26,336 nucleotides of DNA. Source: an uncultured Sutterella sp. (GTDB lineage: Bacteria > Pseudomonadota > Gammaproteobacteria > Burkholderiales > Burkholderiaceae_F). A program made the position numbers and the translations under genes. This document shows positions 17,698 to 25,166 of the stretch, one piece after another. Numbering within the stretch: position 1 is the first letter of the stretch; the number at the start of each line of letters is the position of its first letter. Location of the stretch: NCBI GenBank assembly GCA_900767875.1, contig CAAGAT010000005.1, positions 1 to 26,336 of the forward strand. The letters run 5' to 3'. The notes beneath the pieces were generated by a model. That model had not been told where the DNA came from. It did not search any database and worked only from the letters and a program-made list of their open reading frames with translations.

Positions 17698-18786
17698 ATG
17701 ACGGTAGAACAAGACGAGTTGTTCATGCGCGCCGCGCTTCAAGAGGCGCGTAACGGGCTCTACATTGCTCCGCCCAACCCGGCCGTCGGCTGCGTGCTCG
17801 TGCGCGACGGTCGGATCATCGCCCGCGGCTTTACGCACGCGCCGGGCTCGCGCCACGCCGAAATCGACGCCATTGAAAACGCCAAGGCGCAGGGTATCGA
17901 CGTGCGAGGCGCCACCGCCTACGTGACGCTTGAGCCCTGTTCGCACTACGGGCGCACGCCCCCGTGCGCGCTGCGGCTCATCGACGAGGGCATCGGCCGC
18001 GTCGTGGCCGCCATGGAAGATCCCAATCCGCTCGTGGCCGGCCGGGGCCTGAAAATGCTTCAGGACGCGGGGGTGGCCGTCACCAACGGCGTGTGCCGCG
18101 ACGAGGCCTACGAGTCCAACATCGGCTTTTTCACGCGCATGCGCACGGGCCGGCCCTGGGTCCGATTGAAAACGGCCGTGTCCCTGGATGGGCGTTCGGC
18201 CCTTTCCAACGGCGAGAGCCGCTGGATCACGAGCGAGGAGGCGCGGCGCCGCGGCCGTCTGTGGCGCGCCCGCGCCCAGGGGATTTTGACGGGCATCGGC
18301 ACGGTGCTCTCGGACAATCCGCAGATGAGCGTGCGCGAGGAAAAGCTGCCGAGTCCGTTCAAGTTCGTGCTCGATAGCCTGGCGCTCACGCCCGTGACCT
18401 TCAACATTTTGCAGGGACAGCCCGCGACGATTTTCGTCGGCTCGGACGCGCCGCAAAGCCGCGTCGAGGTTCTCGAGGCCGCCGGCGCCTCGGTGGTGAG
18501 CCTGCCGGGCACCCGCTCGCTTGACCTGGGCGCCGCTTTGGACTATATCGGTGGGCGCGCAATCAACGAGCTGCACGTCGAGGCGGGCGCCACGCTCTCG
18601 GGCGCGCTGCTCGAGGCCGGTCTGGTCGACGAAATCGTCTGCTACACCGCGCCGGCGATCATGGGCGAGGGGTTGCCCTTTGCGCGCCTCGGCCCCTTCG
18701 AGCACATGGATCAGGTCAGCCGCTGGACGTTCGTGAGCGTGGATCGCGCCGGCGACGACGTCGAACTCGTGCTTCGCAAACAGTAA
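17698..18786 (+). CDS. ribD: Bifunctional riboflavin biosynthesis deaminase/reductase
   Basis: RibD carries out the second and third steps of riboflavin synthesis: deamination of the pyrimidine from GTP cyclohydrolase II, then NADPH-dependent reduction of the ribosyl side chain. The 362-residue protein has the zinc deaminase domain with H53-AE55 (SRHAEIDAI), PCSHYGRTPPC with C81 and C90, and a C-terminal reductase domain starting near residue 150 (RPWVRLKTAVSLDGR, and ITSEEARRRGRLWRARAQGILTGIGTVLSDNPQ). It starts 12 bases after nrdR, so the two are co-transcribed. An AGAAAGGA ribosome site precedes ATG 17698. Confidence 0.97.
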   Translation: MTVEQDELFMRAALQEARNGLYIAPPNPAVGCVLVRDGRIIARGFTHAPGSRHAEIDAIENAKAQGIDVRGATAYVTLEPCSHYGRTPPCALRLIDEGIGRVVAAMEDPNPLVAGRGLKMLQDAGVAVTNGVCRDEAYESNIGFFTRMRTGRPWVRLKTAVSLDGRSALSNGESRWITSEEARRRGRLWRARAQGILTGIGTVLSDNPQMSVREEKLPSPFKFVLDSLALTPVTFNILQGQPATIFVGSDAPQSRVEVLEAAGASVVSLPGTRSLDLGAALDYIGGRAINELHVEAGATLSGALLEAGLVDEIVCYTAPAIMGEGLPFARLGPFEHMDQVSRWTFVSVDRAGDDVELVLRKQ

Positions 18787-18849
18787 TTTGCAACCGCGGC
18801 CCCCGACTTTTGCAGGAGTGCCGCACCACTTCTATGGATAACTAAAACA

Positions 18850-19476
18850 ATGTTTACCGGAATCATTCAGGCCATCGGCAAAGTGCGTGAACCCGAACAG
18901 CTCGGCAGCGGCGTTCGTCTGACGATCGTCACGCCCGAACAGTTTCATCTCGATCAGGTGCATGTGGGCGACTCGATCGCCGTCAACGGCGCCTGCATGA
19001 CGGTGGTCAACATCGAGGGCAACAGCTTTCAGATCGATGTGAGCGCCGAGAGCCTTTCCAAGACCTGCGGCCTGGATACCTTCGGTGAAGTGAACCTGGA
19101 AAAGGCCATGCGTCTGGGCGATCGGGTGGACGGTCACCTCGTGAGCGGCCACGTCGACGGCGTCGGTCAGGTCGAATCCATGACCAAGATCGCCGAAAGC
19201 TACAAGCTCGTGATCCGCGCGCCCTTGAAGCTGTCGCCTTACCTGGCGTACAAGGGATCGGTGGCCGTCAACGGCGTGTCGCTGACGGTCAATGAAGTCG
19301 AAGACACGGCCATGGGCGCGGTCTTTAGCATCAACCTGATTCCGCACACCGTTGAGGTCACGACCCTCAAGCACCTCAAGCCGCAGGACTGGGTGAATCT
19401 GGAAATCGACACCATCGCCCGCTACGTCGAGCGCATGATGCAGCTGCGCAACAACGAAGGCGACGACCTCTTCTAA
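18850..19476 (+). CDS. ribE: Riboflavin synthase alpha chain
   Basis: This enzyme makes riboflavin from two molecules of 6,7-dimethyl-8-ribityllumazine, the last step of the pathway. The 208-residue protein begins MFTGIIQAIGKV and has the two lumazine-binding repeats, with SIAVNGACMTVV in the first and HLVSGHVDGVGQV plus SVAVNGVSLTVNEV in the second. Length is normal. The gene follows ribD after 63 bases; that gap is GC-rich and then AT-rich, with only a weak ribosome site (GGATAACTAAAACA). No FMN riboswitch was recognised upstream of this gene or of ribD. The gene called ribE here is named ribC in some species. Confidence 0.96.
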   Translation: MFTGIIQAIGKVREPEQLGSGVRLTIVTPEQFHLDQVHVGDSIAVNGACMTVVNIEGNSFQIDVSAESLSKTCGLDTFGEVNLEKAMRLGDRVDGHLVSGHVDGVGQVESMTKIAESYKLVIRAPLKLSPYLAYKGSVAVNGVSLTVNEVEDTAMGAVFSINLIPHTVEVTTLKHLKPQDWVNLEIDTIARYVERMMQLRNNEGDDLF

Positions 19477-19500
19477 GAAAGACGCCGTCAAGGAGCCGTG

Positions 19501-20571
19501 ATGTCCCTTCTGTTTTCCCCCCTCAAGCTCGGAGCGCTGACGCTGGGCAACCGCATCTGCGTGCCGCCGATGTGCTGCTGCCTGTCCGACGACGGGCTGG
19601 GCTCGCCCGAACTGATCGCGCACTACGAGCCGTTGGCGGGAAGCGGGGCGGGCCTGGTGGTGGTCGAAGCCACGGCCGTGGCACGCGAGGGACGCATCAC
19701 GCCCCGGTGCCTGGGGCTTTACACGGACGAGCAGGAAGCGTTTTTCGCCGGACTGCTCAAGCGTTGCCGCGCGGTGGCGCCCGCGGGCACCAAGTTTTTC
19801 ATTCAGCTCTCGCACAGCGGCCGCAAGGGCAGCCGGCGCGACCCCAAAACGGGACGCGGCACGCTCCTGCCTGATCAGGGCGGCTTTGAGCTGCTCGCGC
19901 CGTCGGCCATTCCCTTTACGGCCGATGCGCCCGTGCCGCGCGAAATGACCCAAGAGGACATCGACGCGGTGCTTGAGGATTTCGGCCGGGCGGCCGCGAG
20001 GGCCGCGCACGTCGGCTTTGACGGCGTGCAGGTGCACGCTGCGCACGGCTATCTGGTGCATCAGTTCTTCTCGCCGATCACGAACCGACGCAACGACGAG
20101 TGGGGCGGCAGCGCGCCAAAGCGCCTGCGCTTTCCGTTGGCGGTGGTCAATGCGGTGCGCGCGGGCGCTCCGTCGCTGCCCGTGATGGTGCGTCTGTCGG
20201 CGCGCGACTGGATTGAGGACGGCGCCGACGAAAGCGACGCGCTCGCGCTGGCCGGCCAATTGGCCGCGCACGGCGTAACGGCCGTGGACGTCTCTTCGGG
20301 CGGCGTGGATCCGGCGCAAAAGCTGCCGAGCAGCCTGACGGCCGCGCATACGGCCTTCTCGCATCGGCTCAAGGAACAGACGGGTCTGGTGACCTTTACG
20401 AGCGGCGGCATCGTCGAGCCGCTACAGGCCGAGGAAATTTTGCGCACGCAGGAGGCCGACGCCGTGTGCATCGGCCGGGAAATGATCCGCAACCCGGGAT
20501 GGGTGTGGGCGGCGGCGCAGTGCCTTGGCGGCGCCGCGATCGCGCCCGCGGGCTTTGTGCCCGGTTTTTAA
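19501..20571 (+). CDS. Old Yellow Enzyme family NADH:flavin oxidoreductase
   Basis: A 356-residue FMN-dependent ene-reductase of the YqjM-like class. Such enzymes reduce activated C=C bonds with NAD(P)H, but the physiological substrate is rarely known. Family features are the N terminus LFSPLKLGALTLGNRI, the substrate-binding pair H179 and H182 in VHAAHGYLVHQFFSPITNRRNDEWGG, IQLSHSGRKG, and the FMN phosphate site TSGGI and VCIGREMIRNP near the end. YqjM has a redox-sensing Cys in PMCxY; here the stretch is PPMCCCLSD, with three Cys at 25-27 and no Tyr. It follows ribE by 24 bases with AGGAG upstream, so it is likely in the rib transcript. An in-frame GTG at 19498 is a less likely start. Its stop overlaps that of the convergent minus-strand gene. 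Confidence 0.9.
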   Translation: MSLLFSPLKLGALTLGNRICVPPMCCCLSDDGLGSPELIAHYEPLAGSGAGLVVVEATAVAREGRITPRCLGLYTDEQEAFFAGLLKRCRAVAPAGTKFFIQLSHSGRKGSRRDPKTGRGTLLPDQGGFELLAPSAIPFTADAPVPREMTQEDIDAVLEDFGRAAARAAHVGFDGVQVHAAHGYLVHQFFSPITNRRNDEWGGSAPKRLRFPLAVVNAVRAGAPSLPVMVRLSARDWIEDGADESDALALAGQLAAHGVTAVDVSSGGVDPAQKLPSSLTAAHTAFSHRLKEQTGLVTFTSGGIVEPLQAEEILRTQEADAVCIGREMIRNPGWVWAAAQCLGGAAIAPAGFVPGF

Positions 20572-21053
20572 GCTTGGTCCTTCAAAAGGCCCTGCTCGCG
20601 CAGCATCGCTTCGGCCGCCTGCATCGTTTTGAGGATGCGGTAGCGGGCGAGCGAGCCGATGATCATGCCGATGGCCGCCAGCAGCAGCGCCTGCGACAGG
20701 GGCATGAGGACGGCGGGCGCATCGGGCTTGAACTGCGCGATGAGCGTCAGGCCGAAGGCCACGAACACGTAGAGCACGCGCCGGTTGAAGTCGGCCTTGT
20801 AGGTTTGCTCTTGGCTCGTGAGATCCTGGGCGCGCATCAGGCGCGTCAGACAAAACCAGGCCGTGGCCTGCCGGGCAAAGAGCGCCGGGCTTGTATCTTT
20901 GGAGCAAACCGATAAAATTTCGCGCCCGCGTTTGCCGTTGCGGTCAAACGACCAGAAATAGACGGGCAGAGACAGGCGCGCAGCCTGCACGAGCGTGTAC
21001 AGGGCGGCAAAAAACAGAAGGCCGTTGGTGACCCAGCCGGGAATCGAGTGCAT
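20568..21053 (-). CDS. Orphan membrane protein of unknown function
   Basis: A 161-residue protein that I do not recognise. It has three probable membrane segments, about residues 8-30 (VTNGLLFFAALYTLVQAARLSL), 93-110 (VLYVFVAFGLTLIAQF) and 117-138 (LSQALLLAAIGMIIGSL). Between the first two is a charged loop with Cys (EILSVCSKDTSPALFARQATAWFCLTRLMRAQD). The C terminus is charged and helical. The gene runs against its neighbours and sits between the Old Yellow Enzyme gene and ribH; its stop codon overlaps the Old Yellow Enzyme stop. The frame is open 59 codons further upstream, but the ATG at 21053 fits a membrane protein start. No clear ribosome site is seen. Conservation is unknown to me, so its reality rests on the hydrophobic pattern and length. 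Confidence 0.6.
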   Translation of the reverse strand: MHSIPGWVTNGLLFFAALYTLVQAARLSLPVYFWSFDRNGKRGREILSVCSKDTSPALFARQATAWFCLTRLMRAQDLTSQEQTYKADFNRRVLYVFVAFGLTLIAQFKPDAPAVLMPLSQALLLAAIGMIIGSLARYRILKTMQAAEAMLREQGLLKDQA

Positions 21054-21181
21054 GGTTTGTGTGAAAGCAAAAACGACGTCGGCACACAGTATACGTTCGT
21101 TTTGACGCCCCACCCCCGAAAAACCGCCCGCGCCTTTGGCCTCGGGCTTTGCGGGCCAATCAACTTGCTCGCGCGGCAGGT

Positions 21182-21222
21182 TAAAATAAATAATCTTTCC
21201 CATTCGGCGCCGCCTCGGCGCC
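21182..21222 (+). promoter_or_regulatory. Leader of ribH: TAAAAT box and hairpin
   Basis: A TAAAAT box at 21182-21187 could be the ribH -10; no convincing -35 is present. A hairpin of two GGCGCC arms (21206-21211 and 21217-21222) lies downstream, before the AGGA ribosome site. It is not an FMN riboswitch, which would be much longer. ribH needs its own promoter because a convergent gene separates it from ribD-ribE. Confidence 0.3.
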
Positions 21223-21243
21223 ATCAACACAGGAATTAGACAA

Positions 21244-21801
21244 ATGTCCGTGAAAGGGTACCAGGGTCAGCTTGACGGCTCGGAAATGAATATCGGCATC
21301 GTGGTGTCTCGCTTCAACGAGTACGCCGGCAAGGAAGAGCTTGAGGCCTGCCTCGAAGAGCTCAAGGTTTTGGGCGTTTCCGAAGACAACATCACCGTGG
21401 TGTTCGTCCCGGGCGCGCTCGAAATCCCGTTTGCGCTGCAGACGATGGCCGACAGCAACCAGTACCAGGCGCTCATCGCCCTCGGTGCCGTGATCCGCGG
21501 CGAAACCTATCACTTCGAAATCGTCTCCAACACGTCGGCTTCCGAAATTGCCCGCGTGAGCCTTGAGTGCGACATTCCGATCGCCAACGGCGTGCTCACG
21601 ACCGAAAACGACGAACAGTGCAAGGCCCGCACCCACATGAAGGGCAAGGACTGCGCCCGCTGCGCCGTCGAAATGGTCAATCTGCAGGCTTCGCTGCTGA
21701 GCGACCTGTACCAGGATGAGGAATGGGAAGACGATGACGACGATGATGCCGACGACATCGACTTCGAGGAAAAGGGTCACCGCCATGACGGAAAGTGCTA
21801 A
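21244..21801 (+). CDS. ribH: 6,7-dimethyl-8-ribityllumazine synthase with an acidic C-terminal tail
   Basis: Lumazine synthase condenses the RibD pathway product with the butanone phosphate from RibB to give the substrate of riboflavin synthase. The core is normal: MNIGIVVSRFNEY, VPGALEIPFALQ, GAVIRGETYHFEIVSNTSA with catalytic H90, GVLTTENDEQ, and the C-terminal AVEMVNLQASL. The protein is 185 residues, about 25-30 longer than usual. The extra part is a very acidic tail from about 157 (two runs rich in Asp and Glu, residues 158-176), ending GHRHDGKC. Lumazine synthases form 60-subunit shells or pentamers, so such a tail would decorate the particle. ATG 21244 follows AGGAATTAGACAA. The nusB start overlaps the end by 17 bases. 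Confidence 0.95.
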   Translation: MSVKGYQGQLDGSEMNIGIVVSRFNEYAGKEELEACLEELKVLGVSEDNITVVFVPGALEIPFALQTMADSNQYQALIALGAVIRGETYHFEIVSNTSASEIARVSLECDIPIANGVLTTENDEQCKARTHMKGKDCARCAVEMVNLQASLLSDLYQDEEWEDDDDDDADDIDFEEKGHRHDGKC

Positions 21802-22288
21802 TCTGCGCGCCCGCCTGAGCCAGGGTCCGCGCCGCAAGGCGCGCGAGTTTGCGCTGCTGGGCGTGTACGAGTCGCTCATCAACGAGTCGGCCGACTTTGC
21901 GGCTATCGACGCCAATCTGCTCAGCGTGATCACCGACGAGGGCAGCCCCGTGGCCGGGTGCGACCTCACGAGCGAGGATTTTGCGCAGTGCGATCAGCAG
22001 TTCTACCGCGACATCCTCGACGGGGTGATCAAGGGCAAGAACGAACTGCTCGAGACCATCGGCCGTCACCTCGACCGCGATCCGCAGCGTCTGTCGGTCG
22101 TCGAGCGCGCCTGCCTGATGATCGGCACCTGGGAGCTCAAGAACTGCCCGCAGATTCCCTATCGCGTCGTCATCAACGAAGCGGTGGAACTGTGCAAGGT
22201 CTTCGGTGCCGACCGCGGCTACAAGCTTGTGAACGGCGTCCTCGATAAGGTGGCTGAGGAACTTCGCTCGGTCGAGCACAAAGCGTAA
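21785..22288 (+). CDS. nusB: Transcription antitermination protein NusB
   Basis: NusB binds boxA RNA with NusE (S10) and helps read through rRNA operons. The 167-residue protein has RRKAREFALLGVYE at the start, FYRDILDGVI in the middle, and LSVVERACLMIGTWEL and VVINEAVELCKVFGADRGYKLVNGVLDKVA in the C-terminal half, all typical. The ATG at 21785 lies inside the ribH end (17-base overlap) and has GAGGAAAAGG as ribosome site, located in the acidic tail of ribH. ribH-nusB order is standard in many proteobacteria. An upstream in-frame start at 21716 gives an unrelated N terminus and is rejected. Confidence 0.96.
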   Translation: MTESANLRARLSQGPRRKAREFALLGVYESLINESADFAAIDANLLSVITDEGSPVAGCDLTSEDFAQCDQQFYRDILDGVIKGKNELLETIGRHLDRDPQRLSVVERACLMIGTWELKNCPQIPYRVVINEAVELCKVFGADRGYKLVNGVLDKVAEELRSVEHKA

Positions 22289-22319
22289 GCCAAGCGCCTC
22301 AAAACAGGCTATAAAGCAA

Positions 22320-22366
22320 GGTACGGAACGGAAAGGAGCCACTCTTTTCCGCCCGTGCCTTTTTTG
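22320..22366 (+). terminator. Intrinsic terminator after nusB
   Basis: GGTACGG pairs with CCGTGCC (one T-G pair), an inner GGAAA pairs with TTTCC, and TTTTTT follows the stem at 22360. It separates nusB from thiL. Confidence 0.7.
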
Positions 22367-22421
22367 TTGCGCGACCCGCGACAAACGGCTGCGTCAACGC
22401 GAAAGAACAAAGGGATTGGTT

Positions 22422-23432
22422 ATGGCTCAAAACGGTGAATTTCAGATCATCGAGCGCTTTTTTACGCATGAGAATTTCGGCGCCTGGGCAAGCAAGGGCG
22501 TCGGCGACGACTGCGCCATCATCGACATGCCCGCCGGCCGCATCGCGGTGACGGCCGACATGATGGCCATCGGCACGCATTTTCTGCCCTCGCAGCGTCC
22601 CGAAGACATCGGCTACAAGGCTCTGGCGGTCAACCTCTCGGACCTGGCGGCCGCCGGCGCCGTGCCGCGCGCCTTCTTTCTGACGATCGCGCTGCCCGAG
22701 CGGGACGACAAGTGGCTGACGGGCTTTACCAAAGGCATGCTCGAGCTCTCGCACAAGGCCGGTTGTCCGCTGCTCGGCGGCGATACGACCCGCACGGCGC
22801 AGGTCGGAGACGTGCACGCCCCCGTGACGATTTCCATCACCGCCATGGGCGAGCTGCCCCAGACCATGGGACTGACGCGCGCCGGCGCCCGGCCCGGCGA
22901 CGACATCTGGGTGTCGGGCTGCGTGGGCGGGGCCTGGGCCGCACTTATGCACCGCTGGGGCAAGCTCACGCTCGACGCGCGGCTCTTTCCTTCGGCCGCG
23001 CTGGCGATGGATCGCCCGACGCCGCGCAACGCCCTCGGAACGGCGCTTCTGAGTTCTGCCTCGGCCTGTGCGGACATCTCCGACGGTCTGGCCCAGGATC
23101 TCTGCCACATTCTCGAGCGCAGCGGCGTCGATGCCGACGTGCTCTGGGACGCCGTGCCCAAGCACCCGGCACTGGCGAGCCTCTCGCAGGCCGATCAGCT
23201 GCGGGCGGCCATGGGCGGCGGGGACGACTACGAGCTCGTCTTTACGGCGCCCGCCGACAAGCGCGGCCTCATCGAGCAGGCCTCGATTTCGGCCCTGACG
23301 CCCGTGACGCGCATCGGCCGCATCGTCGAAAAGAAGGCCTCGGGCGAGCCGCTGGCCATCCGCGACGCTTCCGGCCACCCCCTGTGCCTTCCCGTGCGGG
23401 GTTTCGATCACTTCGCGCAAAGCGAGTCGTAA
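22422..23432 (+). CDS. thiL: Thiamine-monophosphate kinase
   Basis: ThiL phosphorylates thiamine monophosphate to the active cofactor thiamine diphosphate. The 336-residue protein has the family layout: GVGDDCAIIDMPAG (about 27-40), ADMMAIGTHF, the glycine and Asp rich GYKALAVNLSDLAAAGA, GGDTTR (about 120), VSGCVGGAWAAL, ACADISDGLAQDL and GGDDYELVFT in the C-terminal half. Catalytic Asp residues in GDD, SDGL and GGDDYE are all present. ATG 22422 follows AAAGGGATTGG. A TTG six bases upstream is not needed. pgpA follows after 12 bases, so thiL, pgpA and pncC form one operon. No thiamine riboswitch was recognised. Confidence 0.97.
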   Translation: MAQNGEFQIIERFFTHENFGAWASKGVGDDCAIIDMPAGRIAVTADMMAIGTHFLPSQRPEDIGYKALAVNLSDLAAAGAVPRAFFLTIALPERDDKWLTGFTKGMLELSHKAGCPLLGGDTTRTAQVGDVHAPVTISITAMGELPQTMGLTRAGARPGDDIWVSGCVGGAWAALMHRWGKLTLDARLFPSAALAMDRPTPRNALGTALLSSASACADISDGLAQDLCHILERSGVDADVLWDAVPKHPALASLSQADQLRAAMGGGDDYELVFTAPADKRGLIEQASISALTPVTRIGRIVEKKASGEPLAIRDASGHPLCLPVRGFDHFAQSES

Positions 23433-23444
23433 TTGGGACAGTCG

Positions 23445-23999
23445 ATGAAAAAGTACAGCGCGGACAACCCCGCTTACACGGTGCGGCCGGGCCTGAAGTT
23501 TGCCTTTTCGCACCCGGCGCACGCCATCGCCCTTTTCTTCGGGGCGGGCTGCCTGCGCCCCGCCCCGGGCACCTGGGGAACCCTGGCCGGGGTGCTCGTT
23601 TGGATCGGCCTGACGCGGTTTCTGGGCTGGCAGGCGCTGGCCGTGTGCATCGTCGCGGCCCTTTTGATCGGGGCCTGGGCCGCTGAAAAGACGAGCCGCG
23701 ATTTGGGCATCGCGGACGCGGGCTGCATCGTCATCGACGAGGTGGCCGCCGTCTGGCTCGTGTGCCTGATGCTGCCGCAGACCCCCGTGGCCTGGGCCGC
23801 GGCCTTCGTCTCGTTTCGCCTTTTTGACATCGTCAAGCTGCCGCCCGCGAGCTGGATCGACCGGCACCTGCACAACGGCTGGGGCGTGATGCTCGACGAC
23901 ATTTTGGCGGCCGTCTGGGCCATCGCGGCCGTCATTGCGCTCGATGCGGTCCTTAATGCCGCCTTTGCCGGCCGCGTGCTTTTCCTGGGAGTGTTCTGA
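23445..23999 (+). CDS. pgpA: Phosphatidylglycerophosphatase A
   Basis: PgpA is an inner-membrane enzyme that removes phosphate from phosphatidylglycerophosphate to form phosphatidylglycerol. The 184-residue protein has GAGCLRPAPGTWGTLAG (about 33-49), the metal-binding IDEVAAVW (about 97-104), FRLFDIVKLPPASWIDR, and GVMLDDILAAVWA (about 147-159), which are the family landmarks. About four membrane segments are visible. The start is ATG 23445, 12 bases after thiL; a TTG in frame at 23433 is rejected. The stop overlaps the start of pncC. Confidence 0.95.
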   Translation: MKKYSADNPAYTVRPGLKFAFSHPAHAIALFFGAGCLRPAPGTWGTLAGVLVWIGLTRFLGWQALAVCIVAALLIGAWAAEKTSRDLGIADAGCIVIDEVAAVWLVCLMLPQTPVAWAAAFVSFRLFDIVKLPPASWIDRHLHNGWGVMLDDILAAVWAIAAVIALDAVLNAAFAGRVLFLGVF

Positions 24000-24517
24000 T
24001 GCCGATTGAAAAAACCACCTATGAGCTGGCCGTTGAGCTTGGGCAAGTGGCTCTGAGTAAGGGGTTGACCGTGGCGACAGCCGAAAGCTGCACCGCCGGC
24101 GGCGTGGGCTTTGCCATTACCGCCGTGCCGGGCTCGAGCGCGTGGTTTGAACGGGGCTTTATCACCTACACGAACACGGCCAAGCACGAGATGATCGGCG
24201 TGAGAGGCGAAACGCTCGAGGCCTTCGGAGCGGTGAGCTGCGAGACCGCCCGCGAAATGGCCGCGGGCGCCGTGCGCCATTCGGCGGCCGGAGCGGCCGT
24301 TTCCATCACGGGCATTGCCGGTCCGGGCGGCGAGGTGCCCGGCAAACCCGTCGGCAAGGTGTGCTTTGCTGCGGCCGTGCGCTGCCCGAGCGCACCCGAG
24401 GGGCTTTGGGTGCGCTCCGAGTGCATGCACTTTGACGGCAACCGGGACGCGGTGCGCGCCCAGAGCATTGATTTTGCGATGTATCTGCTCACGCAGAGCA
24501 TTCTGCAGGCGACATAA
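23999..24517 (+). CDS. pncC: Nicotinamide-nucleotide amidase, CinA C-terminal type
   Basis: PncC hydrolyses nicotinamide mononucleotide to nicotinate mononucleotide, feeding NAD recycling. The 172-residue protein is a single CinA C-terminal domain. It has ATAESCTAGGVGFAITAVPGSS with the nucleophile Ser30 and the usual Thr after Cys (the common SCTGG is SCTAGG here), GFITYTNTAK, SCETAREMA and ITGIAGPGG. Length is typical for the stand-alone form. The start overlaps the pgpA stop in TGATG, indicating translational coupling. It complements nadK in NAD metabolism but lies in a different operon. Confidence 0.93.
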   Translation: MPIEKTTYELAVELGQVALSKGLTVATAESCTAGGVGFAITAVPGSSAWFERGFITYTNTAKHEMIGVRGETLEAFGAVSCETAREMAAGAVRHSAAGAAVSITGIAGPGGEVPGKPVGKVCFAAAVRCPSAPEGLWVRSECMHFDGNRDAVRAQSIDFAMYLLTQSILQAT

Positions 24518-24603
24518 ATCGTCACAAAATCAAGGAAAGGTCCTGACGGAAAGCGGGGCTTGTCTGTGACAAAATCCTGCACCCTTGAATTGGAACACCA
24601 CTC

Positions 24604-25059
24604 ATGACCAACGAACAGATCCCGGAGACCCCGGAAAAGGACAGCGCGGCTCTGCGCGCCTTTGACCGCGTTTTTGACATCATTCAGTTTGTGTGCCTTT
24701 GCGCCATCGCCCTGGCGGCCGTCATCGGCTTTGGCACCGAACTGTGGCACATGCTCACCACCGACCGCGTGGTCCTGGGCGACCTGCTGATGCTCTTTTT
24801 GTACACCGAAGTGATGGTGATGGCCCGTGCCGCGCTGCACAGCAACCACGAGCTGGCCGTGCTCATGCCCATTACGATAGCCGTGGTGGCCCTGGGCCGC
24901 TACATGGTCGTCAGTTCCGACCACAACGCGCTCAATCAGGTGCTCTTTGCCGGCGCCGTCTTCATTCTCGTATCGGCCATTTTCCTGTGGAAGCTCAGCA
25001 CCCGGGGCGAGCTCTTTGCGTTCCTGCGCAAGCGCTGCCCGAGTAAGTGCGACGAGTAA
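24604..25059 (+). CDS. psiE: PsiE-family membrane protein
   Basis: A 151-residue inner-membrane protein of the phosphate-starvation-inducible PsiE family; its molecular role is unknown. It has about four membrane segments (IIQFVCLCAIALAAVIGFG; LLMLFLYTEVMVMARAAL; AVLMPITIAVVALGRYMVV; VLFAGAVFILVSAIFLW), preceded by a polar N terminus and followed by a basic, Cys-containing tail (FLRKRCPSKCDE). The motif YTEVMVMARAAL and the spacing of the helices fit the family. It starts 86 bases after pncC. No clear Pho box was found in that gap; two copies of ACAAAATC are the only repeat seen. A strong terminator follows. Confidence 0.85.
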   Translation: MTNEQIPETPEKDSAALRAFDRVFDIIQFVCLCAIALAAVIGFGTELWHMLTTDRVVLGDLLMLFLYTEVMVMARAALHSNHELAVLMPITIAVVALGRYMVVSSDHNALNQVLFAGAVFILVSAIFLWKLSTRGELFAFLRKRCPSKCDE

Positions 25060-25083
25060 GACAAACCTCACTTGAAAGACAAG

Positions 25084-25122
25084 AAAAACGCGCGGCCTCC
25101 TTTGGGAACGCCGCGCGTTTTT
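25084..25122. terminator. Strong bidirectional terminator between psiE and pyrF
   Basis: AAAAACGCGCGGC (25084-25096), 13-base loop, GCCGCGCGTTTTT (25110-25122): a perfect 13-bp stem with an A-run on one side and a T-run on the other. It serves the convergent genes psiE and pyrF. Confidence 0.92.
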
Positions 25123-25166
25123 TATGGTCCGCGCCGAGCCGCACAACGCTCGGCTGCGGTGGGCGA

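Noticed and set aside
17181..21243. FMN riboswitch in the riboflavin locus
   Set aside because: None of the gaps before ribD, ribE or ribH is long enough with the conserved RFN elements. The ribH leader has only a 6-bp hairpin.
24518..24603. Pho box before psiE
   Set aside because: Only a short repeat ACAAAATC (two copies) is present. It does not match the CTGTCAT-type repeats of PhoB sites.
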